Shown: positions 43,991-53,890, counted from the stretch's first letter. The stretch: DNA of 64,000 nt from JAQXDR01 sp038138625 (GCA_038138625.1 JAYQEA010000001.1:1-64000), one strand, 5' to 3'. The notes: generated by a model from the sequence alone, not told the origin. Numbers and translations are program-made.

Positions 43991-45839
43991 CAAAGCGTCA
44001 TCGATTGGCTTGGATCGCAATCATGGACCTATGGCGCTCTGATTATGGTGTGAATTGTTTAAGATGTGTTTATATCTGCCGGCTCTTCGGCTGACATAAA
44101 CACTGCGATTTACCGTGCGCCTAGCACCCTTGGGCAATTGCTTCAGAAAAGCTCATTCCGTGTTTTGTGGCGGCGTTCGGGCTTTGGATTTGCGGTGTCT
44201 TGGTCAGAGATCTCCCCCATGATGTTGATGCTTTGAAGGCAATCTGTCTGGTCTCAGAAGACCGCGATGTCTGCAATAACATTGGCAGTGAACGGCCGGA
44301 AATCAGGTTCTAGACATTAAGCGCGCTTTGTGTGGCAAAAAATCAGAAGATCCTCGTGCTGGCCAATTGAAATTGGCGCTTGAAGATATCGGGACGGCTA
44401 TGGTCGTTGTACATAACGGGGATAGAGCGAGTGATCCTCTCGGACCCAAACACGCAAAACATAAATCCGATCCGGGACCACGGTCCTGTCATTTGGAATG
44501 CATCGCAGGGATTATTGAACCGGACTGGCGGCTCTGTCCCTTGTGCGCAGATCGCCATGCGATTGATATTGGCGGCTTCATGCTGGCTGCAAGGAGAGGC
44601 AGAGCATTGGTGAACTTAGATCCTTTTATAACAATTTCAAAGAGAACCTGAAGCACTTGCTCCGGCTCTTGATCCAGAATAAAGCACAACCAAAAAGAGA
44701 GATATTTGCGACCCGGCCAGGCGCAACGCCGGAGGACGCGGCGAGTGAAAGCGTGTCGGGGATAGGGCTCTTGGGGTCTTTGGCGCAGGCAAGCCGTGGC
44801 AAGCGGGTCAAACCCTGCATTCTATCGAGCCTGATTTGCTGAACTCACACCGCAAAACGCAGATATCCATCGCGTTTGGGATCAATCCCATCAATGGTAG
44901 CAAGCGGGTTCGTTTCTATAATCTCGTCGGTGCGATCAGTGGCCTCATTGCAGAGTGGGCTGAGGGAAAACCAAAAAGATCATCATGCAACGAGTGGCAC
45001 TTGAGAGTACGATCATCGATGACCTTGGCTATCATCCGTTCCCCGAGCCCTATGGTCATCGCTCTTTCACCCGGCCAGAAAACTGACGGAAACCACCAGC
45101 ATTATCGAGACTGGCAACACATCTTTCCGTTTGGCCCGAGGCACACTTCAAACGAAATTCTGAACCGGAAAAAGCAAAGCCAACCCCGAGGCGGGTCAAT
45201 TATAAATGATCATACTGGGGCAGTTTTGAATGCAGATTGACAGTAATTATGGCGCAATAGTTCAAAATACCCCGATTGAGAAACCGGTATGGTCAGGCCA
45301 TATCCTTGCTGATGAAAAGAGAGAAACATTTAATTTTGTTTGGTTTTTGATTGAAGCTCAGAGATCTGCAAAGCACTGGTCGCGTTTGGCTTGTCGTAAA
45401 CGCGTGTGTTAAAACACATGCACCTGTTATCATGTAGCTAACAATTGTCTACACGCTGCCTGCGTGACGTTAGCTTTTGTGCCAAGCAGTGCCTCATGCG
45501 TTTTTACATTTCTGTGATATATTTCTATTGCCGAAATTTAACAGAAGGCTCCAAGTCTTAGGTTGAAGAACTCGAAAGTGCAGGAGAATGACTTTTCCTC
45601 GCAATGTCATTAACCTTTGCCCAGCCAAGTGGATAGCAAGTGCGGACATAGGGTTCTGTTCGGGTTTTGGACAGTCAGGATTTCCATTCGGTCCAAATTC
45701 TGCGTCGAGCTTCCAAATTAGAGGTTTGACCAGAAGCACTGCAGTTTTTGGTGTTGGATCGCGTTTGACTGCGGTCTCAGGCACCTGTTCCGGGCAAGGC
45801 CAGAGATGCAAGGGCCACGGCAAAGGATATGCGTCTGTT
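43991..45839 (+). other. Degenerate region, no intact gene
   Basis: Nearly 1.9 kb with many short frames and no supportable gene on either strand. Several plus-strand pieces look like old protein (for example ISIAFGINPINGSKRVRFYN with LVGAISGLIAEWAEG near 44870-44965, and QRVALESTIIDDLGYHPFPE near 44985-45045), so it is probably decayed coding DNA between the dpp relics and a dead transposase. I do not recognise the families. Confidence 0.5.
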
Positions 45840-46335
45840 TTTGAGCGAGGTGTTCTGACAGCTTCGTCGTGGCGCGCGCTTTTGTTAATTGCAAAAGCCA
45901 GTTGCAGTGCTCTCGAAAGATGGATTCGGAAGGGTGGTTTTAAGTTTTTTCAATTCCATAAGCGACGCCCCAGATATTTAATTAGCACTCATCGGAAGTA
46001 CCTTCACCGCGGCTTATCAGGCGGCGTCTGGCGCGAAATGGGGACCAAGTCTCGGGCCATCACGTGCATGGCGGACTGACACCGCATTTGACGCCGACTT
46101 GCTGTCTGAAGAATTGAATGAGCAGGGCGCGGTCTCGGCGCTCCTGCGAAAATCAAACCGCAAATACCAGTGAGACTAAGACGTCGATGACTACACTCCG
46201 CCGAGAACTGCCTCGCAAAGCGCAAGGCTTTCAAGGGCGCAGCCGCGCTGCATGCCAAAACCGATTGTCGTTACTAGGCAAACTGGACCCTCATCGCGGT
46301 CCTCATTGTACTCCGATGGTCGGCCAAAGACCCTA
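45840..46335 (+). mobile_element. Relic of an IS5-type transposase
   Basis: Pieces in order match an IS5-family DDE transposase. SSWRALLLIAKASCSALERW with IRKGGFKFF resembles the N-terminal PWRDLP..RF.RW.K.G segment. SGAKWGPSLGPSRA resembles the GxQALGRSRGG block. TDTAFDADLLSEELNEQGAV with ALLRKSNRK resembles ADxAYDAdxLRxxL..G. Finally AENCLAKRKAFKGAAALHAK (frame from 46200) resembles VExxFxKLKxFRRxATRxxK. Two frames and a stop are involved and the middle is deleted. No terminal inverted repeats were identified. Confidence 0.6.
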
Positions 46336-46367
46336 ACACCGCAAGTCACAAATTCACATGACGGCTT

Positions 46368-46739
46368 CTATGACAGCCTTGGACCCGATTTTACACGAGC
46401 AATATTTTCAAGTGACAAAATATCGGTGGCTGGAAGCTGGGAAAGCTTAACCCGCTCTTCCGTCGGTATCAGACCGCGCAGCTGAAGGTCTATGAAACGC
46501 AAACAGCACACCCTTAGAAAAGATGTAAAGTTTCCGATATCGTGACCTGCATCAAGACTTTCATTGTACAGGCGATGTAAAAGCTGTGGGACTGTTAAAT
46601 CGTCTCGGGCACCGATCGTTTCGAGGGTGCGCCAAAACATGTCCTCCAGTCGGACACTCGTGACCATCCCATCCATTCGGAATGACCGGGTTTGAGACGC
46701 CCAAAGAGCGGTATCAGCATCTATAAATAACTGGCACAT
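46368..46739 (-). CDS. Ribbon-helix-helix domain protein (RHH_4 family)
   Basis: A 123-aa small protein. The N-terminal MCQLFIDADTALWASQTRSF, the RLEDMFWRTLETIGARDDLT helix pair and the GNFTSFLRVCCLRFIDLQ helix are typical of the RHH_4 family common in alphaproteobacteria. It is thought to bind DNA or act as an adaptor; targets are unknown. An AGGGAGA precedes the ATG. It starts 18 bases after the Tat-leader protein gene on the same strand, so it is likely the last gene of a gloA-headed operon. It abuts the transposase relic. Confidence 0.85.
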   Translation of the reverse strand: MCQLFIDADTALWASQTRSFRMDGMVTSVRLEDMFWRTLETIGARDDLTVPQLLHRLYNESLDAGHDIGNFTSFLRVCCLRFIDLQLRGLIPTEERVKLSQLPATDILSLENIARVKSGPRLS

Positions 46740-46757
46740 GGGGGCGTCTCCCTATTT

Positions 46758-47213
46758 TCAACGACCAACGCGTTCTTTTACGTCGGCGGCAAAGCCTTCA
46801 TAAGTTCTGAGTGCCGACACGTTTACCTGAACATGTTGACCCATTTTCTGCATGATTGGAAGATCGAGCAAGATTTGATCAAGCATCTCCATGCTGTCCA
46901 CTTTTGCAATCACGATGACGCGGCGCTCTCCGACAACTTTCCAAAGATCTACAACAACGCCTGCATCCTTTGCCCCCAATGCGACGCCGGCCTCTTCAGC
47001 CCAGACATCGAACAGGTCGTTTTGAGACATCTCTGCCGAATACTCGACGTGAAAATCTAGATGAAACAACATGGATTCTTCTCCCTTAGTTTGTTGAGCG
47101 GCCAATACAGATGGCCAATTTATGTTGACGGCCAAAGCGCCCGAGATCAGGCCAGCTTTGATAAAGTTCCGGCGGGACGTTGACAGATGGCCCTTAAGCG
47201 CGCGGTTTGTCAT
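46758..47213 (-). CDS. Tat-leader protein with a muconolactone-isomerase-like (CatC/Dabb-fold) domain
   Basis: A 151-aa protein in two parts. Residues 1-47 contain a twin-arginine motif (STSRRNFIKAG) and hydrophobic stretch (LISGALAVNI) ending near VLAAQQ. Residues 48 on (MLFHLDFHVEYSAEM.. to EGFAADV) resemble muconolactone delta-isomerase, usually a cytosolic enzyme of about 95 residues that begins at exactly such a Met. Just before that internal ATG (47072) lies AGGGAGA with good spacing, so a second, cytosolic form may be made. The start ATG overlaps the gloA stop by four bases. The role, perhaps of a ferredoxin-like dimer in aromatic breakdown or redox, is not known. Confidence 0.78.
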   Translation of the reverse strand: MTNRALKGHLSTSRRNFIKAGLISGALAVNINWPSVLAAQQTKGEESMLFHLDFHVEYSAEMSQNDLFDVWAEEAGVALGAKDAGVVVDLWKVVGERRVIVIAKVDSMEMLDQILLDLPIMQKMGQHVQVNVSALRTYEGFAADVKERVGR

Positions 47214-47605
47214 TTAAACCGACCGCCCTTTTGGATGACTTCGATTTGATATCCGTCCGGGTCCTTAATAAAAAAGAACCGAGCGACACGTTCGCCGCCC
47301 CGGCGGAAATCTACGATATCGCCGGGATCGGATCCCGCGCTTTTAGCTTTGGCATGCGCGTCTTCGAGATGATCTACAACAAGTGCGATGTGGCCATACC
47401 CATCTCCCAAATCGTATGGCGTTTTACGGTCCTTGTTTATTGTGAGTTCAAGTTCGAAGGTGGACGAAGGCAGTGCCATGTAAACGAGTGTAAAGCCGTC
47501 AAAGTCCAGTCGATCAACCACCTCTAGGTCAAACGTGTCGCGGTAGAACTTTATCGAAGTGGATTCATCAAGAACCCTAATCATACTATGTACAAGCTTG
47601 GTCAT
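47210..47605 (-). CDS. gloA: Lactoylglutathione lyase (glyoxalase I)
   Basis: A 131-aa VOC-fold enzyme of E. coli GloA length. The metal ligands align as H6 (KLVHSMIRV), E53 (ELELTINK), H72 (GYGHIALVVDH) and E122 (DGYQIEVIQ). It converts the hemithioacetal of methylglyoxal and glutathione to S-lactoylglutathione. It leads a small operon with the Tat/CatC-like gene and the RHH gene. The nearby Kef-type antiporter, on the same strand but separated by 353 bases, is functionally related because Kef systems protect from electrophiles such as methylglyoxal. Confidence 0.92.
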   Translation of the reverse strand: MTKLVHSMIRVLDESTSIKFYRDTFDLEVVDRLDFDGFTLVYMALPSSTFELELTINKDRKTPYDLGDGYGHIALVVDHLEDAHAKAKSAGSDPGDIVDFRRGGERVARFFFIKDPDGYQIEVIQKGGRFK

Positions 47606-47958
47606 GTTTTCTCCTCCGCCAAAGGTGTAACAGCGGAAAAGAAAACGGTGGTATTATGCAGATACTACACAGAAGTTTATATTCTAAGATATTGAATCTA
47701 TGTAAAAAGAAGTTCTAATCTTAAAATATATTGAGAAATCTGTACGGATTAACCGGTTATTTTGGAACAGTTCTCAGCATTTTTTGAAGACCCCGACTAA
47801 GAAATAACAACGTCGGTTGCCGTTGAACGGCCTCTTGGGCATGATTTTCGCCCTTTCCATTGGCCCTGAATACCATGATCTGGTTTATATTGTCCCGTTT
47901 TATGTGCGCCTATGTCCAACGAACGAGCCAGTTTAGGCGCAATTGTTGGGAAGCTTGA
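47606..47958. other. Intergenic region between gloA and the Kef-type gene
   Basis: 353 bases, AT-rich near 47640-47760, probably holding the gloA promoter and the end of the antiporter transcript. A small CAACG/CGTTG hairpin lies near 47809-47826. No gene, RNA or clear terminator is supported. Confidence 0.5.
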
Positions 47959-49944
47959 TCAGCCTTGTTCGGTGTTTTCGGCGGCTTCGCGTCGGAACCG
48001 TGCAATAATCTCGTCTGGATCCATGCCCCGGTCTTTTAACCGTTTACCCAATTCGCCAAAGCTTGCCCCTTCGGCCAGCATATCCTCTTGGATTTTGAGA
48101 ATTTCGCGAACTTTTTCGAGGTATTCATCGTTTTCCATCGCGGGGATGTCAGGATCGAAGCTCTCTGAGACCACGATCATGCTGGTCTGATCATCTTGAA
48201 CAAATCCATCTGCCATTTTGGCGGCTTCTTCTTTAGGTATTCCTAAAGCTTCAAACGCAGATCGACCTGCCCTGACAGAACTGTCAAAAGTATCCCGAAT
48301 GATGTCGCGACATCCGGCTGCAAATAATTCATAAACATGATGACGGTTCATTGCCCGTGCTACGACATGCACATGGGGATAGTTATGCCGGATGTAGCGC
48401 ACCATTTCTGTCGCTTTGTCTTGCTCATCAATTGCAACGACAACCATGCGCGCCTCTCGGACACCTGCTGCTTCTAGCAGATCAGGGCGGGTTGCATCAC
48501 CAAAATAGGCGCGTAGACCAAGTGTACGTAGCATTTCTAACTGTTGCGCGGAAAAATCGATGACCACGGTTTTGTAGCCCGCCCGTAACAGCATACGGTT
48601 TACAACACCGCCAAACCGGCCAACGCCGGCAATGATGACGCTGCCGGTTTCAGTGATATTGTCTGCGTCCCCGTCTGTTGTGCTCGCAAAACTTGGGGCG
48701 ATCACCCTGTCGTATAGAATAAACAGGCCTGGCGTCAGCAGCATCGACAAAGCCACGACTAACAAGAGCTGGTCAGATAGCCAAGTTGGTAGGACGTTGC
48801 TGGCAACAGTGAACGAGAGAAGAACAAAGCCGAATTCCCCGGCCTGCGCCAGCCCGAGGGAAAACAGGTATTTGTCTGCCCCGCGTAGCTTAAACACTAG
48901 GGCCAAAACCGCCAGCACCAAAGCCTTCAGGGCGATTAATCCTACAGTCAGCCCAATGGTGGTGTACAGGTTCTGATATAGCAGGCCAAAGTTGATTCCA
49001 GCCCCTACAGTCATGAAAAACAGTCCCAGCAACAGACCCCGGAAAGGATCAATGTCACTTTCCAGTTCGTGTCGATATTCGCTATTGGCGAGTACGACGC
49101 CAGCAATGAATGTGCCCAAAGCAGCCGAGACGCCCACCAGAGTCATAAGCAATGCAATACCCACAACCATCATCAGCGCAGCGGCGGTAAACAACTCCCT
49201 TAACCCGGCCTGAGCGATAAAGCGGAAGATAGGACGTGTCAGGTAGTTGCCGACAAACACTACGGTCGCAACGGCTGCTAATGTTACTAACGTCCGTTGC
49301 CATCCATTCAGCCCGTCCACAAGGCTTAGTCCGCTGCCATGCCCGTCGTCGTGACCATGTCCATCGCTGTGAGTGTCATGGCCATGGCTTGCATCACCAT
49401 GCGCGGCGTCGCTCGCGAGGTCTGCCAATTCCGGCATGGCGAGCAAAGGCAGCAATGCCAACATCGGGATCACGGCGATGTCCTGGAATAGTAGAACAGA
49501 AAAGCTGGATTGTCCGCCGTCTGACCGCATCAGACCTTTTTCGTTGAGCGTTTGCAAAACAATTGCAGTCGAACTGAGCGCCAACACCATACCCACAGCC
49601 AGAGCCTGCATCCACGGAAGGCCCAAAAGGATTGCGATCCCCATGACCGCAATCGTGGTTATGCCGACCTGTCCACCACCAAGACCCAGAAGCTTTGATC
49701 GCATTTGCCACAGTTTTTCGGGCTCCAGTTCCAACCCAACAAGGAAAAGCATCATAACCACGCCAAATTCGGCAAAGTGCTGGATGGATATGACATCAAC
49801 GCCCAGCACAGACAAAATTGGACTGATCACAATCCCTGCGATCAAATACCCCAGCACAGACCCCAAACCCAATCGGCTTGCGATGGGAACGGCAACGACT
49901 CCTGCGCACAGAAAGATAAAAGCAAGCAGTAAGAAATCGGTCAT
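47959..49944 (-). CDS. Kef-type CPA2 cation:proton antiporter with RCK domain
   Basis: A 661-aa membrane protein. Twelve to thirteen helices of the Na/H-exchanger (CPA2) fold occupy residues 1-390, with GVVMMLFLVGLELEP and SSTAIVLQTLNEKG typical of KefB/KefC. A cytosolic nucleotide-binding RCK/TrkA-N domain follows (IIAGVGRFGGVVNRML near 415-430, TVVIDFSAQQLEML, YFGDATRPDLLEAAG). Such proteins release potassium on glutathione-electrophile binding. Between two helices, residues 182-203 form a His- and Asp-rich loop (seven His). ATG 49944 is chosen over an in-frame TTG four codons upstream. No KefF/KefG partner is adjacent. Confidence 0.93.
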   Translation of the reverse strand: MTDFLLLAFIFLCAGVVAVPIASRLGLGSVLGYLIAGIVISPILSVLGVDVISIQHFAEFGVVMMLFLVGLELEPEKLWQMRSKLLGLGGGQVGITTIAVMGIAILLGLPWMQALAVGMVLALSSTAIVLQTLNEKGLMRSDGGQSSFSVLLFQDIAVIPMLALLPLLAMPELADLASDAAHGDASHGHDTHSDGHGHDDGHGSGLSLVDGLNGWQRTLVTLAAVATVVFVGNYLTRPIFRFIAQAGLRELFTAAALMMVVGIALLMTLVGVSAALGTFIAGVVLANSEYRHELESDIDPFRGLLLGLFFMTVGAGINFGLLYQNLYTTIGLTVGLIALKALVLAVLALVFKLRGADKYLFSLGLAQAGEFGFVLLSFTVASNVLPTWLSDQLLLVVALSMLLTPGLFILYDRVIAPSFASTTDGDADNITETGSVIIAGVGRFGGVVNRMLLRAGYKTVVIDFSAQQLEMLRTLGLRAYFGDATRPDLLEAAGVREARMVVVAIDEQDKATEMVRYIRHNYPHVHVVARAMNRHHVYELFAAGCRDIIRDTFDSSVRAGRSAFEALGIPKEEAAKMADGFVQDDQTSMIVVSESFDPDIPAMENDEYLEKVREILKIQEDMLAEGASFGELGKRLKDRGMDPDEIIARFRREAAENTEQG

Positions 49945-50559
49945 TGGGGCTCTCAAACTTGGTATGCAAGGACATATAGAGATGACGTCCGTAAAAAAAG
50001 GTCAACGGGAAAACGGAAAAAATAGTCAAACTATGGTTGAATTGGGGCTTTTTGTAAAAGATTGCCATTTATGAACTGCAAATACCGCAAGTGACACTGC
50101 AAGCGCTAAACATGGGTCCTTTCGGTTGTCTTATCCGAGGACTGGATACTGCTTGGCTGATCGGCATTGCACATCGATAACTACCAAAGAGCGTTAAGCT
50201 TATTTTCTGAAGCAAGCTTGCGGGATAAACGCGTTTCCAAAAGTGATGTGACAGGGCAATACGATTTTCGGGACTGACTGATAGGTGACAGCGCTAGGGG
50301 TCATTTTACCAGATCAAAGGTTTACGTGTCCGAATGTCACCCATAAGACCGGTTTTGAGTTACCTCTGATCGAGGCATGATGTATACTGTGCCTGATTGG
50401 CTTTATCACTTGTTGGGTAAAACCAGTGATTAGCCATAAAGGTGATGTCGATCCCCAGGAAAACTGGTAAAAAGGGAGCGCCTTTACAATTTCCACAGGC
50501 CCTATGGCGCTCACAACGCAAAGCCGCCTTAAGAGGCACCCAGAGAAAAGATAGTTAGC

Positions 50560-50930
50560 AGATAAGGTATCTCACACGTAACTGCACCTTAGATGTGTTA
50601 TGTCTTTGGCAGCGAGACCAAGCCTTTCAAGACTGGATACGATATTTCCAGTTAATGGCATAAGGTCCGCGCCCGCGCCCAGAACAAACAAGACGGTGTC
50701 TATATGATCGCGATATACTCGAGATTACATTCCAGGGTCAGCCGTTTTAACGAGATACTATATTGTTTGAGGATCTGCTGAAGGTCCGATCCAGGTATTT
50801 TTTAAAAAGGACTGACCCCAGTAGCACAAGGTAGCCGTCACAGACCGTCGTTAACAAAGCAGAGCCAAGGCTGATCATGAAAACAGCCTAACCGCTGACA
50901 AGTCCCGGCTTAATGGTTGATGCCAACCCT
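50560..50930 (-). pseudogene. Relic of an MBL-fold hydrolase in an empty 1.3-kb region
   Basis: The span 49945-51287 has no intact gene. On the minus strand MISLGSALLTTVCDGYLVL (about 50820-50885) and, in another frame, TVLFVLGAGADLMPLTGNIV followed by SSLERLGLAAKDITHLR resemble the N-terminal third of MBL-fold hydrolases (VTVLSDGYL.., VLVDTGAGADLMPTTG..L..GI.P.DITHV). The metal-binding HxHxDH that should follow is lost. The rest of the gap shows nothing I recognise. Confidence 0.55.
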
Positions 50931-51287
50931 TGCAATGGGGTTCGCCGTGTCAACACAGCGCTATTTCTTGACCCGTCCAAATTTATTATTCGCGGATGTG
51001 ATGGTGTTGGATCGAGTGCAAGCTTGGCGTTAATGGGTTCGGGAATGTATGAAATCCAATATGGTCTTGGCAGTGCCAGATGGTTGTGAACGCAAGATGA
51101 CCCACAAATTGCATGCTAAGTTGCCCGGCTTTGCCCGGGGTAAGTGGCTGCATATCTGCTGAAAGATAAGACCGCGCCGCCAAAAAAGTAGTCTTATGTG
51201 TCATGACCGTCATGGTTTGCCCATACAATAGGTTTTCCTTGCCTGATTATCGAAGTAAGACAACACTCTTTATTGAGACAAGCTGGT

Positions 51288-52586
51288 ATGTTTGTGAGCA
51301 CCAAATTTGATCAGATTCATCGGGCTCGTTCACCGGGTATAGCCTTGCGCGCCTACATGGCTTTGACATGTCTATTGGAACCGTTCATGCCAATTCACTT
51401 GTGGAAACGCCGCCGCAAGCTGAAGGAGCACCCGCAGCGCTGGCCTGAAAAAATGGGTCGCGCCATGGCAGAACGTCCTGAGGGCCGGTTGGTCTGGCTG
51501 CATGCTGTAGGTCTCGGCGAGGCCCTCGCTTTGCGCGGCTTGATCGAAAGGTTGTCTGTTCGCAAAGACCTCAGTTTCCTTGTGACATCTGGAACGCGTG
51601 TCTCAGGTGAAATTTTATCACGTGATTTGCCACCTCAGGCGCGTCATCAATTCATGCCATTTGATTTGCCCGGAGCCAGCAAGCGATTTCTTGATCACTG
51701 GCGTCCCGATCTGGCAGTCTGGTCAGAACAGGATCTGTGGCCCGGATTGGTGACACGGTCAGATCTCCGCGGCGTGCCTTTGGTTTTGGTCAACGCTCGT
51801 ATGAATGCAGACGCCCATGCTCGCAGGTCCCGTTTCCGGCCAATCTATGTGGACATCCTGTCGCGATTTGCTTTGATATCGGCACAAGACGACCTGACGG
51901 CGCTACATTTGCGTGATTTGGGTGCTCCTAAGGTTAAGGTCGACGGATCGCTCAAGGTTATTGCGCCTCCACTGTTAGTGGATACGCATATGTTTGTTGG
52001 ATTGAAAAACGCGTTGGCAGGACGATTTACCTGGGTTGTTGGCTCATCGCATGCCGAAGATGAAGAGCTTGCAATATTAGCCCATAAAGCAGTGTTGGCA
52101 CGAGATCCAAATGCGCTTTTGATCCTTGTGCCGCGTCAGGCGCAGCGTGGGGCTGAAATCGCGCAAAATGTTACCAATGCAGATTTGACTGTTGCACAGC
52201 GTAGTCAAGGGTCTGATATGACGCCCCAAGTTTATGTAGCTGACACATTTGGAGAGATGGGTCTTTGGTACAAGCTTACAAAAGTCGTCTATGTCGGAGG
52301 GACCAATGGACCCACCGAAGGTCATAACCCATGGGAACCTCTGGCGCTGGGGGCTGCGGTCCTGCACGGTCCGCGAACAGCAAATTTTACAGAAGACTAC
52401 GCCGCACTGGCGGCTGCTGATGCCGCAAGGCTTGTAAATGAACCAAATGAACTGGCTGACCTGCTGACGTCGGAGATTTTAGAGCCGCTAAGTCATCGAG
52501 GTCAGGCAGCACGTAATGCGCGGCTAGACCAAATGAACGATTTATGTCAAAGCCTGCTGGATTTGATCCCAAATTCACCAAGTTGA
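51288..52586 (+). CDS. waaA: Kdo-transferase-family glycosyltransferase (WaaA/KdtA), first of two
   Basis: A 432-aa GT30-type enzyme. WLHAVGLGEALALRGLIERL is the family N-terminal active-site block, with the catalytic Glu kept and Ser replaced by Gly in HAxSxGE. WSEQDLWPGLV, LVNARMNADAHARRS and YVGGTNGPTEGHNPWEPLALG are further landmarks. WaaA adds Kdo from CMP-Kdo to lipid A precursors at the inner membrane's cytosolic face. The start is ATG 51288, though no strong Shine-Dalgarno is visible. It overlaps the second family member by one base. The two probably add successive Kdo units or act on different acceptors. Confidence 0.9.
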   Translation: MFVSTKFDQIHRARSPGIALRAYMALTCLLEPFMPIHLWKRRRKLKEHPQRWPEKMGRAMAERPEGRLVWLHAVGLGEALALRGLIERLSVRKDLSFLVTSGTRVSGEILSRDLPPQARHQFMPFDLPGASKRFLDHWRPDLAVWSEQDLWPGLVTRSDLRGVPLVLVNARMNADAHARRSRFRPIYVDILSRFALISAQDDLTALHLRDLGAPKVKVDGSLKVIAPPLLVDTHMFVGLKNALAGRFTWVVGSSHAEDEELAILAHKAVLARDPNALLILVPRQAQRGAEIAQNVTNADLTVAQRSQGSDMTPQVYVADTFGEMGLWYKLTKVVYVGGTNGPTEGHNPWEPLALGAAVLHGPRTANFTEDYAALAAADAARLVNEPNELADLLTSEILEPLSHRGQAARNARLDQMNDLCQSLLDLIPNSPS

Positions 52587-53890
52587 TGGCTTTTCCTTCT
52601 TTCAAACTGCGATTGTTTTTGGCGCTTTACGCGTTGCTTTGGGCGATTGGCTGGCCTTTTGCCGTCGCCTACATCCGGAAGCGCGCCAAAAAAGATGCAG
52701 ATTATGGGTATAATCTTCCGGAGCGTTTCGGTCGACATACCCCGCGTGGGAGGCGGCATATCTGGGTGCATGCTGTATCACTCGGCGAGATGCGCAGCGC
52801 GGTGCCACTGGTGCGTTCTCTGCTTGACGATGGCAATCATGTCGTCACAACGCATTTTACACCCGCAGGCCGGCGCGAAGCACACAAAGCGTTTGGCCCT
52901 GAAATTTCTTCGGGTCAGATGTCGGTGGTCTGGGTTCCGTTTGACTATGGCGCGGCATTTCGTAGATTTTTTGATGCCTTCCGTCCGGAATACGGACTGG
53001 TGATGGAGGTCGAATTCTGGCCGGGAATGATCATGGCGGCACGTAAAGCCGGGGTTCCATTGATGTTGTGTAACGGACAATACCCCAAACGTAGCTATGA
53101 GCGTGCCAAGACGAAATGGCTGAGTTTGCGGGATGTTGTACCGGGTTTTACCGGTGTAATGGTCAAGAATGATATGCAGGCGGGCCAGTTTAGAGAGTGC
53201 GGGCAAACCAATGTGGCTGTGACGGGAGAGTTACGATTTCAGCAGCCTATCCCCCCGCAGATGATAGCCGCTGCAGTGTCATTGCGCCCGAAGCTGGCGG
53301 GTAGCCGTCCAGTTGTGACGCTATCAAGTGTGATCGAAGGCGAAGACGCCCTGATGATCGAAACCATCCAGAAAGCTCTCCTGCAATCTGGGCCACGACC
53401 CCTGTTTGTCTACGTACCACGCCGTCCTGAACGGTTTGATGAGATTGCGGTGATGATTAAAAATGCAGGTTTGTCCATGGTGCGGCGCAGTGAGTTGCTT
53501 GGGGACGACCTTGCACCATCGGGTGACATCCCTGAGTGTGACGTTTTGTTTGGCGACAGCTTGGGCGAGATGTATTTTTATCTCGGATTGTGTGACCGGG
53601 CTCTCATCGGTGGCGGGTTTGCAAAAACATCGCATAATATCATAGAAACGCTGGCAATGGGAAAACCTGTTCTTGTCGGACCATTGATCTGGGCTGTGCT
53701 TTATCCTGTTGAGGATGCAATTGCCGCTGGCGTTTGTACTCAAGTCACCGAGAAAACGTTGCTGGACGCGCTTACAACGCCGCACACCACCGATCCATCT
53801 GCAATTGCCGCATTTTTGGAAAAGCACGGTACAGCGCTTGAACGGACCCGGGCCGCTATTCCCAAGCTCATAGCAGCACGCCATCATTAG
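52586..53890 (+). CDS. waaA: Kdo-transferase-family glycosyltransferase (WaaA/KdtA), second of two
   Basis: A 434-aa GT30 protein with an N-terminal membrane anchor (LRLFLALYALLWAIGWPF) and a full active-site block IWVHAVSLGEMRSAVPLVRS. VMEVEFWPGMIMAARKAGVP, GDSLGEMYFYLGLCDRALIG and GGGFAKTSHNIIETLAMG complete the pattern. It differs a good deal from the gene just before it, so the pair is an old duplication rather than a recent tandem copy. The ATG overlaps the first gene's TGA (TGATG), showing translational coupling. Both act in lipopolysaccharide inner-core assembly. Confidence 0.92.
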   Translation: MAFPSFKLRLFLALYALLWAIGWPFAVAYIRKRAKKDADYGYNLPERFGRHTPRGRRHIWVHAVSLGEMRSAVPLVRSLLDDGNHVVTTHFTPAGRREAHKAFGPEISSGQMSVVWVPFDYGAAFRRFFDAFRPEYGLVMEVEFWPGMIMAARKAGVPLMLCNGQYPKRSYERAKTKWLSLRDVVPGFTGVMVKNDMQAGQFRECGQTNVAVTGELRFQQPIPPQMIAAAVSLRPKLAGSRPVVTLSSVIEGEDALMIETIQKALLQSGPRPLFVYVPRRPERFDEIAVMIKNAGLSMVRRSELLGDDLAPSGDIPECDVLFGDSLGEMYFYLGLCDRALIGGGFAKTSHNIIETLAMGKPVLVGPLIWAVLYPVEDAIAAGVCTQVTEKTLLDALTTPHTTDPSAIAAFLEKHGTALERTRAAIPKLIAARHH

